Position numbers and translations under genes: made by a program
Assembly: GCA_964463135.1 (NCBI GenBank)
Contig: CAYXBA010000009.1
Location: forward strand, 1 to 64,000
Length of the DNA stretch: 64,000 nucleotides
Reading direction: 5' to 3'
From: UBA6898 sp964463135
GTDB taxonomy: Bacteria > Nitrospirota > Thermodesulfovibrionia > Thermodesulfovibrionales > UBA6898
The notes under the pieces: generated by a model
Databases searched by the model: none
What the model saw: only the letters and a program-made list of their open reading frames with translations
What the model was told of the DNA's origin: nothing
Shown here: positions 1 through 11,100 of the stretch, one piece after another
Layout: each line of letters starts with the position of its first letter
How positions within the stretch are numbered: position 1 is the stretch's first letter

Positions 1-176
1 CTCCGTCTTGGTATTTTACCCGACTTTGGTGTACACTTTTTTCAGCTTAGCTCAGCTTGTGGAATATTCATATATGGTTTTTCGTAACCACTTCCACAAC
101 AATACCTCATAAAATCACCAATTGATTGCGCAAGTGGTGTACAGAACCAGATTAGTCGGCAAAGGAGGGCTCACAT
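1..176. other. Upstream non-coding stretch with a duplicated GGTGTACA motif
   Basis: No convincing gene is visible here. The octamer GGTGTACA occurs twice in direct orientation, near 30-37 and 134-141. It could be part of a regulatory site or a remnant of a mobile-element end, but nothing else supports either reading. The last bases (about 163-168) carry AAAGGAGGG, the ribosome binding site of the methyltransferase gene that starts at 177. Confidence 0.3.
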
Positions 177-917
177 ATGACCATTCTTAGGAACTCCGGA
201 TATTGTCCCACTTGCACACGTGAGGTCATATTTATAGCCAACGATCCCTGGCTCAGGGATCATTACTTTTGCTCAAACTGTGGAAGCATTCCCCGCGAGC
301 GCGCATTAATGCAGGTAATCGATTCCTATTTCCCAAACTGGCGCGAATTAGTAATTCATGAATCATCACCTGGCGGCAGAGGTGCCAGTGCCCGTCTTGC
401 GAGAGAATGCAAGATCTTTATCCAGTCACACTTCTTTCCTAAGGCAAAGATAGGCTCCGTCATGAATGGATTCCGCTGTGAGAACCTCGAGGAACTATCA
501 TTTGAGGATGAGAGTATCGATCTGCACATTACGCAGGATGTTTTCGAGCATATCTTTCACCCTTCCAGGGCATTTCGTGAGATTGCGCGTACTCTGAGGG
601 CTGGTGGTGCTCACATTTTTACCGTTCCGCTCGTGAATAAACAGAGGCCCTCTAATCTGAGGGCTTGTATCGGTGATGACGGCGAGATCGTCCATCTTGA
701 GACACCTCAATATCACCTCAATCCCATCAGCCAGCATGGTTCCCTTGTCACCGTTGATTGGGGATTCGACATTTGCAGGCACATCTTTGACTCCAGCGGC
801 CTATTTACCCATGTGATTTATATGGATGATCTTAGCAAAGGCATTAGGGCCGAGTATATTGAGGTCCTCATTACGTTCAAGCCCAATACGGCTGAACAGA
901 GACAGGCAATTCCATGA
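177..917 (+). CDS. SAM-dependent methyltransferase with N-terminal zinc ribbon
   Basis: A 246-aa protein of the class I SAM-dependent methyltransferase type. The N-terminus has two Cys pairs, CPTC at residues 10-13 and CSNC near 32-35, as in a small zinc ribbon. The methyltransferase core follows: an acidic LSFEDESIDL strand and a DVFEHIFHPSRAFREIARTL helix typical of the Methyltransf_11 group. The glycine-rich SAM loop is degenerate (HESSPGGRGAS). The ATG at 177 is supported by AAAGGAGGG about 9 bases upstream. Relatives often sit in surface-polysaccharide clusters; here the next gene on the same strand is an HMW1C-like glycosyltransferase. A role in methylating a glycan is inference; the substrate cannot be read from the sequence. 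A weak hairpin (945-966) follows the gene. Confidence 0.75.
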   Translation: MTILRNSGYCPTCTREVIFIANDPWLRDHYFCSNCGSIPRERALMQVIDSYFPNWRELVIHESSPGGRGASARLARECKIFIQSHFFPKAKIGSVMNGFRCENLEELSFEDESIDLHITQDVFEHIFHPSRAFREIARTLRAGGAHIFTVPLVNKQRPSNLRACIGDDGEIVHLETPQYHLNPISQHGSLVTVDWGFDICRHIFDSSGLFTHVIYMDDLSKGIRAEYIEVLITFKPNTAEQRQAIP

Positions 918-1082
918 TAGAGCGATATTTATAATTAAAGGTCCAATCAGTTTTTGATCGCTGATTCTTTAAACAGGCAATAATAATAAGCAGCCACATC
1001 TTGAGCAATAGCAGAGCGGTAGGCACTTTACGTACTGCCATTATTGATAAGATTACTTTGGCAATTGGCACTGTCGATATTG

Positions 1083-1088
1083 TATAAT
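1083..1088 (+). promoter_or_regulatory. Candidate -10 box for the HMW1C-like gene
   Basis: A perfect TATAAT lies at 1083-1088. TTGGCA at 1058-1063 is a possible -35 box, but the 19-base spacer is long. Transcription from here would begin near 1095, which agrees with translation starting at ATG 1167 and not at an upstream in-frame ATG at 1044. Confidence 0.35.
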
Positions 1089-1166
1089 CGAGGCGTTGAT
1101 CGGCAAGAGAAGTATCACTTTGGCACATGCATTTTGCAGAATTCTATTTACGGTGAGGAGGGAATA

Positions 1167-2978
1167 ATGGAAAAAGACGTAACACCAGACAAGAAAGCAG
1201 GGGTGAGTATTAACCCCAAGGAGCTGATGGACCTCTATCTCAATAGCAAGCATACTGAGCTGTCCACCAAACTTCTTGAGGTCCTGAACTTTCTGAATAT
1301 GAAGGAAAATACCTATCTCCTGCTGCCGCCCCGGGTGGATTATTTCATAAGCGTTTTTGTCGAGAATTTTCTCTATTTTTTTACCAAGGAAGATTTCGTT
1401 GTCCCCCAGAGGCATTGGAATGCCTATATATTACTGAATAATCTGGTATCAAATCTTGTCGCCATGTCCGGCTTCAGGAACACCGATCCCCATCTGAAGA
1501 TCCTGCTGAACCAAAAGAATAATCTCGTTAAACTGCTTACCCTGTATTCCAGAAGAAATGAGATAGTCATTGATTATGATCTGCTTTTCAAGACAAATCA
1601 GAAGATGACGTCTCTTTGGTACTGGATATATTTCATCGGCAACACCGTTACCAAGACAAATTATGATAATACGATCAATCATATTGCCCAGATTGACAAA
1701 GTCGGCGACAAGCTTGAGGGCATACCGTTCCACTATGTAACAGAGCCCTATTTCCGCTCTACGTATGCTGATCCGGAAAATGACAGGAAGGTCAAAAGCA
1801 AGATAAATGCGATCATAAAAGAGAGCTTTAAAAACGTTCCGATCACCAACAAGCCGAACAAGAAGAAAATTGCAGTTATCAGCGGAAGGTGGTTCCCCGG
1901 AAGTGCGGTATACAAGACTCAGTATGACTATGTAAAATCTCTTTCCGAAGACTATGACCTGACCCTCGTTACGCTCACAGAGATGAGGAAGGATACCGAC
2001 ACCAGCCTCTTCAAGGATGTCCGTCATGTCGGCATACGCGGCAATAATCTGAACATCACGGCCCTTGCGGACAATGACTTCGGTCTTGCATACTATCCTG
2101 ATGTAGGTATGCATCCCGAGTCCGTATATCTCGCCAATCTCCGTCTGTCCCCTATCCAGGTGACACAGTACGGCCATCCGGTGAGCACATTCGGCTCAGA
2201 GATCGACTATTTCATCGGTGGATATGAAACCGACCTCAAGGGAGCAGATAACTACTCTGAAAGGCTTGTGCTTATTCCCGGCCTGGGGCAGCATCCGGTG
2301 TATCCTGACTACACACCGCATAACAAGAAGCACGAAGGCGATGATTTCATCATATCCTGCACATGGTCCGGACAGAAGAACAATTATCCGATGCTCATGA
2401 ATCTGAAGAAGATAGCCGAGCAGGCGAATAAGCGGGTGACTTACCGCATCTTCACCGGAGGCGACCTTGATCGCTGGAATTTCTTCCTCCCCTCAGCACA
2501 GGAGATCGCATCAGTGGTCGGCAGTGACCGCGTGACCGTATATCCCTTCAAGCCCTATAAGGATTATATGGCGCTGCTCGAAGAATCAGATATGTCGCTT
2601 GATTCCTATCCTTTCGGCGGCTGCAACACCATTGTGGATATTCTGTATGCAAGAAATCCTCTCGTGGCCTATGAAGGAACAAAGGCCTATAACAGACTGG
2701 CTACCGTTATATTGAGGAAACTCGGCCTGGATGAATTAGTGGCCTCGAATGATGAGGAATATATAGCCAAAACGGTAAAGCTTGTCAATGATGATAAATA
2801 CAACAAAGCGGTCCGCAAGAGGATTCATGCCCTGAATCTGAAGAAACAGCTCTTCACTTCCGATGATTCAGAGTATTTCAAAAAGGCGATAGATTATCTG
2901 ATCGAAAATCATGATGAGCTGAAAAAGGATTCATCAAAGAAACCTATTATTATCAAGAACACGAAGAAAAAGAAATAG
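1167..2978 (+). CDS. HMW1C-like (GT41) cytoplasmic N-glycosyltransferase
   Basis: A 603-aa protein resembling HMW1C of Haemophilus and Actinobacillus (about 620 aa). HMW1C is a GT41 enzyme that moves hexose from a UDP-sugar onto Asn in N-X-S/T sites of an adhesin in the cytosol before export. The C-terminal GT-B half shows the family landmarks: GHP at 336-338 (His337), TWSGQKNNY with Lys404, and PFGGCNTIVD ending at Asp491. These appear to match the UDP-binding His/Lys/Asp of HMW1C; that alignment is from memory. No signal peptide or membrane segment is seen. I chose ATG 1167 because GGAGGG lies just upstream and a TATAAT box sits inside the longer frame that opens at 1044. It is convergent with the operon of a giant adhesin packed with N-X-S/T sites, its likely substrate. 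The alternative is another GT41/SPINDLY-type O-linked transferase. Confidence 0.75.
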   Translation: MEKDVTPDKKAGVSINPKELMDLYLNSKHTELSTKLLEVLNFLNMKENTYLLLPPRVDYFISVFVENFLYFFTKEDFVVPQRHWNAYILLNNLVSNLVAMSGFRNTDPHLKILLNQKNNLVKLLTLYSRRNEIVIDYDLLFKTNQKMTSLWYWIYFIGNTVTKTNYDNTINHIAQIDKVGDKLEGIPFHYVTEPYFRSTYADPENDRKVKSKINAIIKESFKNVPITNKPNKKKIAVISGRWFPGSAVYKTQYDYVKSLSEDYDLTLVTLTEMRKDTDTSLFKDVRHVGIRGNNLNITALADNDFGLAYYPDVGMHPESVYLANLRLSPIQVTQYGHPVSTFGSEIDYFIGGYETDLKGADNYSERLVLIPGLGQHPVYPDYTPHNKKHEGDDFIISCTWSGQKNNYPMLMNLKKIAEQANKRVTYRIFTGGDLDRWNFFLPSAQEIASVVGSDRVTVYPFKPYKDYMALLEESDMSLDSYPFGGCNTIVDILYARNPLVAYEGTKAYNRLATVILRKLGLDELVASNDEEYIAKTVKLVNDDKYNKAVRKRIHALNLKKQLFTSDDSEYFKKAIDYLIENHDELKKDSSKKPIIIKNTKKKK

Positions 2979-2995
2979 GTTCAGAGTCTCTTTTA

Positions 2996-3041
2996 AAACA
3001 GTAAGGGCGGCCTGACTGCAGTCAGACCGCCCTTACTGTTT
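2996..3041. terminator. Bidirectional intrinsic terminator
   Basis: A near-perfect 23-bp inverted repeat centred between 3018 and 3019, with one mismatched pair (C3011 against A3026). It has A-rich and T-rich shoulders on both sides. It sits between two convergent genes, the HMW1C-like gene (ends 2978) and the TPR-sulfotransferase (ends 3060), so it can stop transcription from both directions. Confidence 0.9.
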
Positions 3042-3059
3042 ATTCAGAATATCTTCAGG

Positions 3060-5123
3060 CTACTTCTTGATCAATCGTGAAAGGGGACCAAGGAAAGGCT
3101 CGAATTTTCTCCAGCGTTCAACAGAGGTTTTATACAATGGTTGACGGACCTGCCAGCAACTTGCGGTCTTCACCGGCCGATCCTTATGGAAGAAATCAAG
3201 ACACTGTTCGACCCAGCCAAGGCCGCAAAACTCAAGCAAAGTGCGGCTTACCTTCTCCTGATCAGCCACCAGTTCCTCATACTGCACCTCCAGGAACACG
3301 TCAGAGGGAAGGACAGCCCTCCAGTGCTCCATAAGACGCTCATACTCTTCGTAGTAGAAGGCAAGATCGTCAAGATCATAGCCATAAGGATGATACCCAC
3401 CAAATTTATGGGAATAAATCGACAGGCATATATCTGCGGGGTTCCTCTTGCAGTGAATGATCTTTGCCTTTGGAAACGCAAGATGTATCCATCCTATTTT
3501 GAGGTAATTATTGGGCATCTTATCGGTTACATGCAGTGCATCAGCGCTGAACTTCTTGAGATAGGCAAGGCAATCCGAGGCCATGCCCTGCACCGACTCC
3601 AGGTTCAGCTCAGTCACTGTTTCTATCGGATACTTCTTGGCCTGATCAGCCCAAAAATCGAGCTCGCCGCCGCCAAACACATCAGGATGGCTCGAAAGGA
3701 TCTGCTCCACCAAGGTTGTTCCCGAACGCATCATGCCCAAAATGAAGATTGGCAGCACGGAATCACTGCCCATAGTCTTACGCGTTTCAAAGAATGAGGA
3801 CGAAAATGTTCCGATCATATCATTTATCATCTCGGAATGTTGCTCACGGTCAAAGGTATATTTTTGATGCTCAAGATCATTTGCCTTCTTGTAATGCGAA
3901 AATGCCTGCTCATACTGTCCAAGATCATCGTGTATCTTGCCGAGGGCGAAGTGGATGTCGCTTTCATCATTCTTGTCCAGATCAGCGGACTCAAGATACG
4001 TTTCCAGCTCCTTGAGGACCGGCAGGTCCTGCTCGGTGAATTTTCTGCAATGGACAAGATTACGGTATGCAGGAGCATAATTATTCTTGAGGACAATTGA
4101 CCTCATATAGGATGATATCGCCTCATCAAAGCGCCCCAGCTGCTGGAATAGGGTTCCCATATTGTTGTGTGCCTTGCCGAAATCCGGCTGCAGTTCAAGT
4201 GCCCGCTGGTATGCTTTCAGAGCTGCCTCAAATTCTCCGCGCTCTCTCAGCGAGAGCCCAAGATTATTATAAGCGTCCGTGTAATCAGGCTTGAGTGATA
4301 GTGCCTTTTCATACTGCACAACAGCCTCGTCATGTCTTTTCTGTTCTGCCAGCGCATAACCAAGATTATTATAGGCTTCGGCATAACCAGGCCTAAGCTC
4401 AATGGCCCGATTATAAGAGGCTATCGCTTCGTCCAACTTCCCCTGCGCCAGATAGACGGCTCCAATATTATTATGCGCTTCCGCATAATCGGGCCGCAAT
4501 GCAATTGCCTTCTGATAATGTTCATACGCCTCATCGTGCTTTTCCTGCTCCTGATAAATAAAGCCGAGGTTGTTGTGGGCCTCTGCATAGTTGGATCTCA
4601 GCTCAATGGCCCGTTTATATGCAGCAATGGCTTCATCTGTCTTACCCAAAGCCTTAAGCACAATACCGGAATTATAGTGCGCCTCAGCGTAATTCGGCCT
4701 TATCGCTAAAGCACGCTCATAACATGCAAGGGCATCTGTATGTCGCTGTATTGTATACAGCACTGTACCCAGATTATTGTGTGCCTCGGCATAATCCTTG
4801 TTCAGTGAAATGGCCTTCTGGAAGTTAATGATGGCAATATCAAAGTGGCCCAATTCCTGAAAGATAAGCCCAAGATTACTGTAAAAGGCAGGAACAGCAG
4901 GATTGATGCCGATCGCGCGCTGTATCAGGCCCAGCGCCCGTTCATGGTTTCGTGACTGGAAATAGACCAAGCCCAGTAGATGCAGAGCCTCAGCATTGTT
5001 CGGCTCTGCATCCAGGACTTTGCGGTATATGAGCTCTGCGTGCTGCAGGCTCCCGGCCTGATGATGTTTCATCCCCAGCCTCAGGGCATCAGGCACCGTA
5101 AAAAACTGCGTTTCTGAACTCAC
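3060..5123 (-). CDS. TPR-domain sulfotransferase, cotranscribed with the giant adhesin
   Basis: A 687-aa fusion. Residues about 10-365 form roughly ten TPR units. Most carry AEAHNNLG-type helices, so Asn recurs at the same place as in the asparagine ladder of the OGT TPR superhelix. Residues about 455-680 are a sulfotransferase domain: ILGMMRSGTTL is the 5'-phosphosulfate loop for PAPS, and KIIHCKRNPADICLSIYSHKF is the 3'-phosphate region. It should move sulfate from PAPS to a hydroxyl on a glycan or protein. The start is GTG at 5123, three bases after the adhesin stop codon TAA, so it is probably translationally coupled. No signal peptide is seen, so it acts in the cytosol. The tight link suggests the adhesin or its glycan is the substrate (inference). 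The gene ends before the strong terminator at 2996-3041. Confidence 0.85.
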   Translation of the reverse strand: MSSETQFFTVPDALRLGMKHHQAGSLQHAELIYRKVLDAEPNNAEALHLLGLVYFQSRNHERALGLIQRAIGINPAVPAFYSNLGLIFQELGHFDIAIINFQKAISLNKDYAEAHNNLGTVLYTIQRHTDALACYERALAIRPNYAEAHYNSGIVLKALGKTDEAIAAYKRAIELRSNYAEAHNNLGFIYQEQEKHDEAYEHYQKAIALRPDYAEAHNNIGAVYLAQGKLDEAIASYNRAIELRPGYAEAYNNLGYALAEQKRHDEAVVQYEKALSLKPDYTDAYNNLGLSLRERGEFEAALKAYQRALELQPDFGKAHNNMGTLFQQLGRFDEAISSYMRSIVLKNNYAPAYRNLVHCRKFTEQDLPVLKELETYLESADLDKNDESDIHFALGKIHDDLGQYEQAFSHYKKANDLEHQKYTFDREQHSEMINDMIGTFSSSFFETRKTMGSDSVLPIFILGMMRSGTTLVEQILSSHPDVFGGGELDFWADQAKKYPIETVTELNLESVQGMASDCLAYLKKFSADALHVTDKMPNNYLKIGWIHLAFPKAKIIHCKRNPADICLSIYSHKFGGYHPYGYDLDDLAFYYEEYERLMEHWRAVLPSDVFLEVQYEELVADQEKVSRTLLEFCGLGWVEQCLDFFHKDRPVKTASCWQVRQPLYKTSVERWRKFEPFLGPLSRLIKK

Positions 5124-5126
5124 TCT

Positions 5127-8100
5127 TTAGAAGTCGACCTTCTTGAACATATGATCTAGCTTGGCCGCCCTCTTCTCCTTGATCTTGTCTTCATCAAGGT
5201 TGTCAGTGAGCTGTCTGCCCGAAATAACATCAAACAGCCACTCATCCCACTGGGTGTATTCAATGGGCACCGCGATATTAAAGTATGCCCATACTTCATC
5301 AGGAAGCAGGAAGCCGGCGCAGTTCTGGCCGCACCTCACTATGCCGCCATCGCCGCCCAGCGTAGAACCGTACCCGCCATCAGCAGCAATGCTTCCAGGT
5401 CCACCAGCAACAACATTCTCGCCTATGAAGACCTGGCCGTCTGCTCCACCGATAGCACCGCCATTTGCTGTTACATTGGGAAGATCAGGGATATAGATTG
5501 TTGATCCAGTATCATCCTGACATCCTGCACAGAGGGTGATATTGCCGCCGTGCCCGCCGTAGCTCGAGACGTTCGCAGTGGAATCACCGCCGGATGCATC
5601 CAATGTTGCAGCAGAGACATCGACATCCGAGTTTGCTCCGCTGGTGCAGATAGTAATGTTGCCGCCATTGCCGCCCCATACATCAGAGAAACCGGCTCCA
5701 TTGCCTCCAAGCGTGCTGATAACGCCAGGGATGGTTATACCGGCATTTGATCCGCTGGTAAGGATAAAGATATCTCCGCCGATGCCGCCGGTGACATTTG
5801 AGCCGCCGCCTGCATTGGCATTTCCACCGTCTGCAGTTACATTGCCGGATATATCGATCGTTGCCGATCCGCCATCTGTGTTGATAAGTATACCGCCGCC
5901 ATTACCACCTATGGCATTTGCGCCGACAGCGGTGTCACCACCGTCTGCGGTCACATTGCCGGCAATATCGATCGTTGCACTCAGGCCAGATGTTGTAATA
6001 GTTACATTACCACCATCTCCTGCATGCGGACTTGAAATCGCTCCAATACTATCGGCATTACCGCCATTCACTGAGACGGTGCTGCCCGCACCAATAGTGA
6101 TGCTTGCAAAATCGCCAGTCGTCGTAATGCTGATATCGCCGCCGTGTCCACCCTGCGCAAGATGACCGACTGCGTCTCCACCTTCAGCGGTAACATTACT
6201 GCTTATGATGTCAATCGTTGCATTCGTACCAATCGTGGTAACCTGAATGCCGCCGCCTGCACCGCCCGCGGGTGAAAGATCGCCATTCGCAGCGCCGCCA
6301 TTAGCGCTTACATTAGACGTTGCTATCGATACAGAAGAGTTGTCACCGAATGTCGCAAGACTGACTACTCCGCCATCGCCGCCGACTGCAGTTGAGTTAG
6401 CTGAGGTAGCTGCGCCTCCATCTGCTGAAGCTGTGGTATTGGCAATGGTAATGTCGGAATCAAGATCAACAGTATTGATATCAATCGAGCCGCCCAGTCC
6501 TCCCCGTGCAGTCTCTGCACCTGATGCGGCCGATCCGCCATCTGCAGAAATGCTGCTGTCAGTGATAGTTATGGCGGACACGTTCCCGGTGCTCTGAACC
6601 AGGACGCTGCCTCCATTGCCACCGTCAATCTCAGCTATCGCGGTGCCTGCTGCGGATGCAGAAAGCGTATTACCGCTGCCTGTCGCATCACCGCCATCTG
6701 CAGTCGCCGTTACATTAGTCAGAGTGATCGGTGAGGTTGCACCTGTCGTGTCTACGCCGATGCTGCCGCCGTCGCCGCCGACAAGCCCTGCTACTGCACT
6801 GCTGTCTGCACTTGCCGATGCGCTGATACCGCTGCCGATCGCATCGCCGCCGTCTGCAGTTGCAGTTACATTCGTCAGAGTGATCGGTGAGGTACCACCT
6901 GTGGTTTCTACGCCTATGCTGCCGCCGTCGCCGCCCATCAACCCGGCCTCTGCCGTCGATCCAGCTCCGGTAGCCGTTGCGGTAAGGTTGGCTGTGCTTC
7001 CGATTGCGTCGCCACCATTCGCACTAAACGTGCTGTCTGTGATGCTAATCGCAGATGCCGTCCCTGTGGTCTGGACTGTTGCGCTTCCGCCATCTCCACC
7101 CACAAGACCTGCTACTGCACCGCCGACTGCGCTTGCCGATGCGTTGATACCGCTGCCGATCGCATCGCCGCCGTCTGCAGTTGCAGTTACATTCGTCAGN
7201 NNNNNNNNNNNNNNNNNNNNNNNNNNNNNNNNNNNNNNNNNNNNNNNNNNNNNNNNNNNNNNNNNNNNNNNNNNNNNNNNNNNNNNNNNNNNNNNNNNNA
7301 GTGATCGGTGAGGTACCACCTGTGGTTTCTACACCTACGCCTCCGCCACTGCCACCCATCAACCCGGCATCTGCTGTCGAGCCAAGTCCGGTAGCGGTTG
7401 CTGTGATGTTGCTGTTGCTGCCTGAGGCATCTCCACCAATGGCACTCGTTGTAATGTCTGTCATGTTGACTGCTGAATCCGATCCACTCGTAGCAACCAT
7501 TACACTGCCGCCGTCGCCGCCAACAAGACCTGCTACTGCACTGCCGACTGCGCTTGCCGATGCGTTGATACCACTGCCTGAGACCACTCCGCCATCTGTA
7601 GTTGCCGTTACATTGGTCAGCGTGATCGGTGATGTTGCACCTATGGTCTCTACGCCGATGCTGCCGCCGTCTCCACCCCTCAGCCCTGCCTCTGCCGTCG
7701 AACCAGCGCCTGTCGCGGTTGCCGTGATGTTATTGCCATTGCCTACCGCATCGCCGCCGTCGGCACTCAGTGTACTCTCAGTTATGTCGACGGCTGAATT
7801 CGATCCACTCGTTCCAACCGTCACACTTCCGCCATTGCCGCCGACAAGCCCTGCTACGGCACTGTCAACTGCACTTGCTGTTGTGGTGTCACCACCGCCC
7901 ATAGTTGCGCCGCCATCTGCACTCACTGTTACATTGGTCATCATGATCGGTGAGATTGCACCTATGGTCTCTACGCCTATGCTGCCGCCATCGCCGCCCA
8001 TCAACCCGGCCTCTGCTATCGAGCCAAGTCCGGTAGCAGTTGCTGTGATGTTGTTACCGTCGCCAATAGCCATACCACCATCTGCACTCGCTGATACATC

Positions 8101-11100
8101 GTTCATTGTGATCGATGAACTCTGACCGTCTGTGCCAACCATGATGCTGCCGCCGTCGCCAGCATATAAGCCTGCGGTTGCTGTTGATCCAATGCCGCTT
8201 GCAGTTGCTGTGATGTTGTTGCCACTACCTGCCGCAACTCCACCGTCGGCACTCGCCGTTACATTGGTCATCGTGATCGGTGAGGTTGCGCCTGTCGTGT
8301 CTACGACTATACTGCCGCCGTCGCCGCCTCTAAGGCCAGCCTCTGCCGAGGAACCAAGCCCTGTTGCCGCTACCGTGAAATTGTTTGTGTTGCCATTTGC
8401 AATTCCACCGTTAGCGGTGAAGTCGCTTTCCGTGATATCGATCGCTGACACGTTCCCAGTGCTCTGGACTGTTATACTACCGCCATCGCCACCTGTTATT
8501 CCGATGAAAGACGTAGTCGCCGTACCGTCAATAGCAGTCCCCGATGCTGTCGCAACGCCGCCGGTTGCTGTTACGTTGACCGTATTGCCATTTCCACTGC
8601 TGGAGCCGCCATCTGCAGTCGCCGTTACATTGGTCACCGTGATCGGTGAACTCCCGCCTTCTGTAGCAACCAGGATGCTGCCGCCGTCGCCGGCATAGAT
8701 ACCTGCTGCTGCCAGTGCATCTCCGCCATTCGCATTGCCTGAGGTTGCATCCGCATCTCCGCCGGTTGCATTAGCGTCGATTGTATTATCGTTGCCGTTG
8801 CCACTTCCGCCATCAGCACTTAACATGGTATCAGTGATAGCAACAGGGGAGCTGGACCCCGTTGTTTCAACCGTGATGCTGCCGCCGGCTCCGCCAAAGA
8901 CACCGGCGATCGCAGCTGCATCACCGCCATTAGCCGTCCCGGATCCGGTGTCCGCACTGCCGCCGGTTGCTGTTGCTGTTGTATTGCTGAAGCTGCTGCT
9001 TCCCATGCCGCCGTCTGCGCTTGCCGAGCTGTTCGTAATGGTAATAGGTGAAGCAGTATCAGTCGTAAGCGCAGTAATTGCGATAGTGCCGCCGTCCCCG
9101 CCAAATGCACCGGACAGAGCAGTTGCAGTACCTCCGTCTGCCGCAATGGCCGCTGTTGCATTGCCTCCTACAGCCGTTGCGGAGGAATTCGCCGAGCCTC
9201 CAGTACCGCCGTCAGCGCTGATGCTGATATTGGTTATCGTAACAGGGGAAGTGTCACCCGCAGTGCCTACGATCACCGTGCCGCCATTGCCGCCGAACGC
9301 TCCGGCCCCGGCATCGCCGCTGCCGCCCTCTGCTGAACCACTTGCAGCTGTTGCCTCACCGCCGGTAGCAGATGCTGTTGCATTCGTCGAAGTTGCGCTG
9401 CCGCCATTAACACTGATGTCAGGATTATTCCCGGCATTATCAATAATGGTGATCGCCGACGTGTTGCCGGCTGTTGTAACCGTTACAGAGCCGCCGCTGC
9501 CTGCTACTGCTCCTGCAATTGCCTCAGCATCGCCGCCAAAGGAAGTTGCATTGATACCCGTTGCATTGGCAGCCCCGCCCACCGCAGTTGCTGTCGCATC
9601 TGTGGATACTGCTGAGGTGCCGCCGTCTGCAATGATAGTCACATTTGTGAGTGTGATCGGCGCATTATCATCAACCGTTGTTGTCGAGAAGTTAACTGTT
9701 GCGCCGTCTCCGGTAAATGCTCCCGCTTCGGCCGAGCCAATGCCGCCAACTGCATTGCTGCGTCCGTCTGCAGCTCCGCCAATCGCGTCTGCCGTTGCAT
9801 TCGTCGATACTGCGCCGCTGCCGCCTGCTGCAGTTATAGCGATGTCGGTCATGCTGACATTTGAAGCATCCCCGCCAGTGCCGATGTTCAATGTACCGCC
9901 ATTGCCAGTCTCGGCTCCTGCCATAGCAGTTGCATCACCACCCAGGGCCACACCATTCAATGCATCTGCTGTGCCACCCGTCGCTGTTGCTGTCGCATTG
10001 GTCGATACTGCTCCACTGCCGCCATTCAGGCTGATATCAGGTGCTGAAGGGTCAGTGTCAACAATGGTGATCGAGGATGTGTTGCCTGCTGTCGTCACCG
10101 TTGCGCTGCCGCCGTCACCGGTCACAGCACCGGCTACTGCTGTGGCATCGCCGCCCTGAGCTGTTGCTCCGAAACCTGCTGCGTTTGCAGCACCGCCTGC
10201 TGCAGATGCAATGGCATCTGTCGATACCGCTCCTGCACCGCCATCTGCCATGATAGACACGTTCGTCAGAGTGATCGGCGACGTTACAGTCACTGTCGTC
10301 GTCATTATCGATACATCGCCGCCGCTGCCGGTAAAGGCCCCTGCCATTGCCGTTGCATCGCCTGCCACTGCACCAGTGTTTCCAGTTGCGTTGCCGCCTG
10401 TAGCTGTTGCGCTAGCGTTCGTCGATTGCGCTCCTGCACCGCCCATTTCTGTGATACTCATATTCGTAAGAGTAATTGAAGAAGTATTGCCACTAGTGGT
10501 TATGCCCGTGTCGCCGCCATCGCCGCTGAAAGCTCCAGCTTCAGCCACTGCTGAACCGGCCGCTGCTGTGCTGGCTGCGTTAGCTGCTCCGCCCGTTGCT
10601 GTTGCACTTGCATTGGTAGATACTGCTCCGCTGCCGCCAATGGCTGTGATGCTGATGTCGGTCATGCTGACCGCTGATGTGGCTCCCGCAGTGCTGATCT
10701 CAACTGTGCCGCCTGAGCCTGCTTCTGCTCCGGCCGTTGCTGTTGCATCGCCGCCCGTTGCCGAACCGGACACTGCTGATGCCACCCCGCCTGTTGCTGC
10801 TGCCGTTGCATTGATTGATATTGCACTCATGCCGCCATTAACACTGATATCAGGATCGTTCCCGACATTGTCGATAATGCTTATAGGCGAAGTGTTGCCG
10901 GTTGTCGTTATCGTTGCAGATCCGCCTGCGCCTGTTTCTGCACCTGCGAGCGCAATGGCTGCTCCGCCAAACGCTGTTGCATTGGCGGCTGAAGCAGTAG
11001 CTGCGCCGCCTGTAGCCGTCGCTGTTGCGTCTGTTGACATTGCTCCGCTGCCGCCGTCCGCCATGATACTGACGTTGGTCAGGGTTATGTCAGAGGTTGT

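Noticed and set aside
1..176. Insertion-sequence end suggested by two GGTGTACA copies
   Set aside because: They are direct and not inverted repeats, and no transposase reading frame or target duplication can be seen.
1044..1166. Longer start for the HMW1C-like gene at ATG 1044
   Set aside because: The extra 41 residues have no ribosome site and contain a TATAAT box; ATG 1167 has GGAGGG.
7045..7319. Two separate adhesin genes on either side of the 100-N gap
   Set aside because: The frames agree for any gap that is a multiple of three and the flanks rebuild an intact repeat, so a single gene is the simpler reading.
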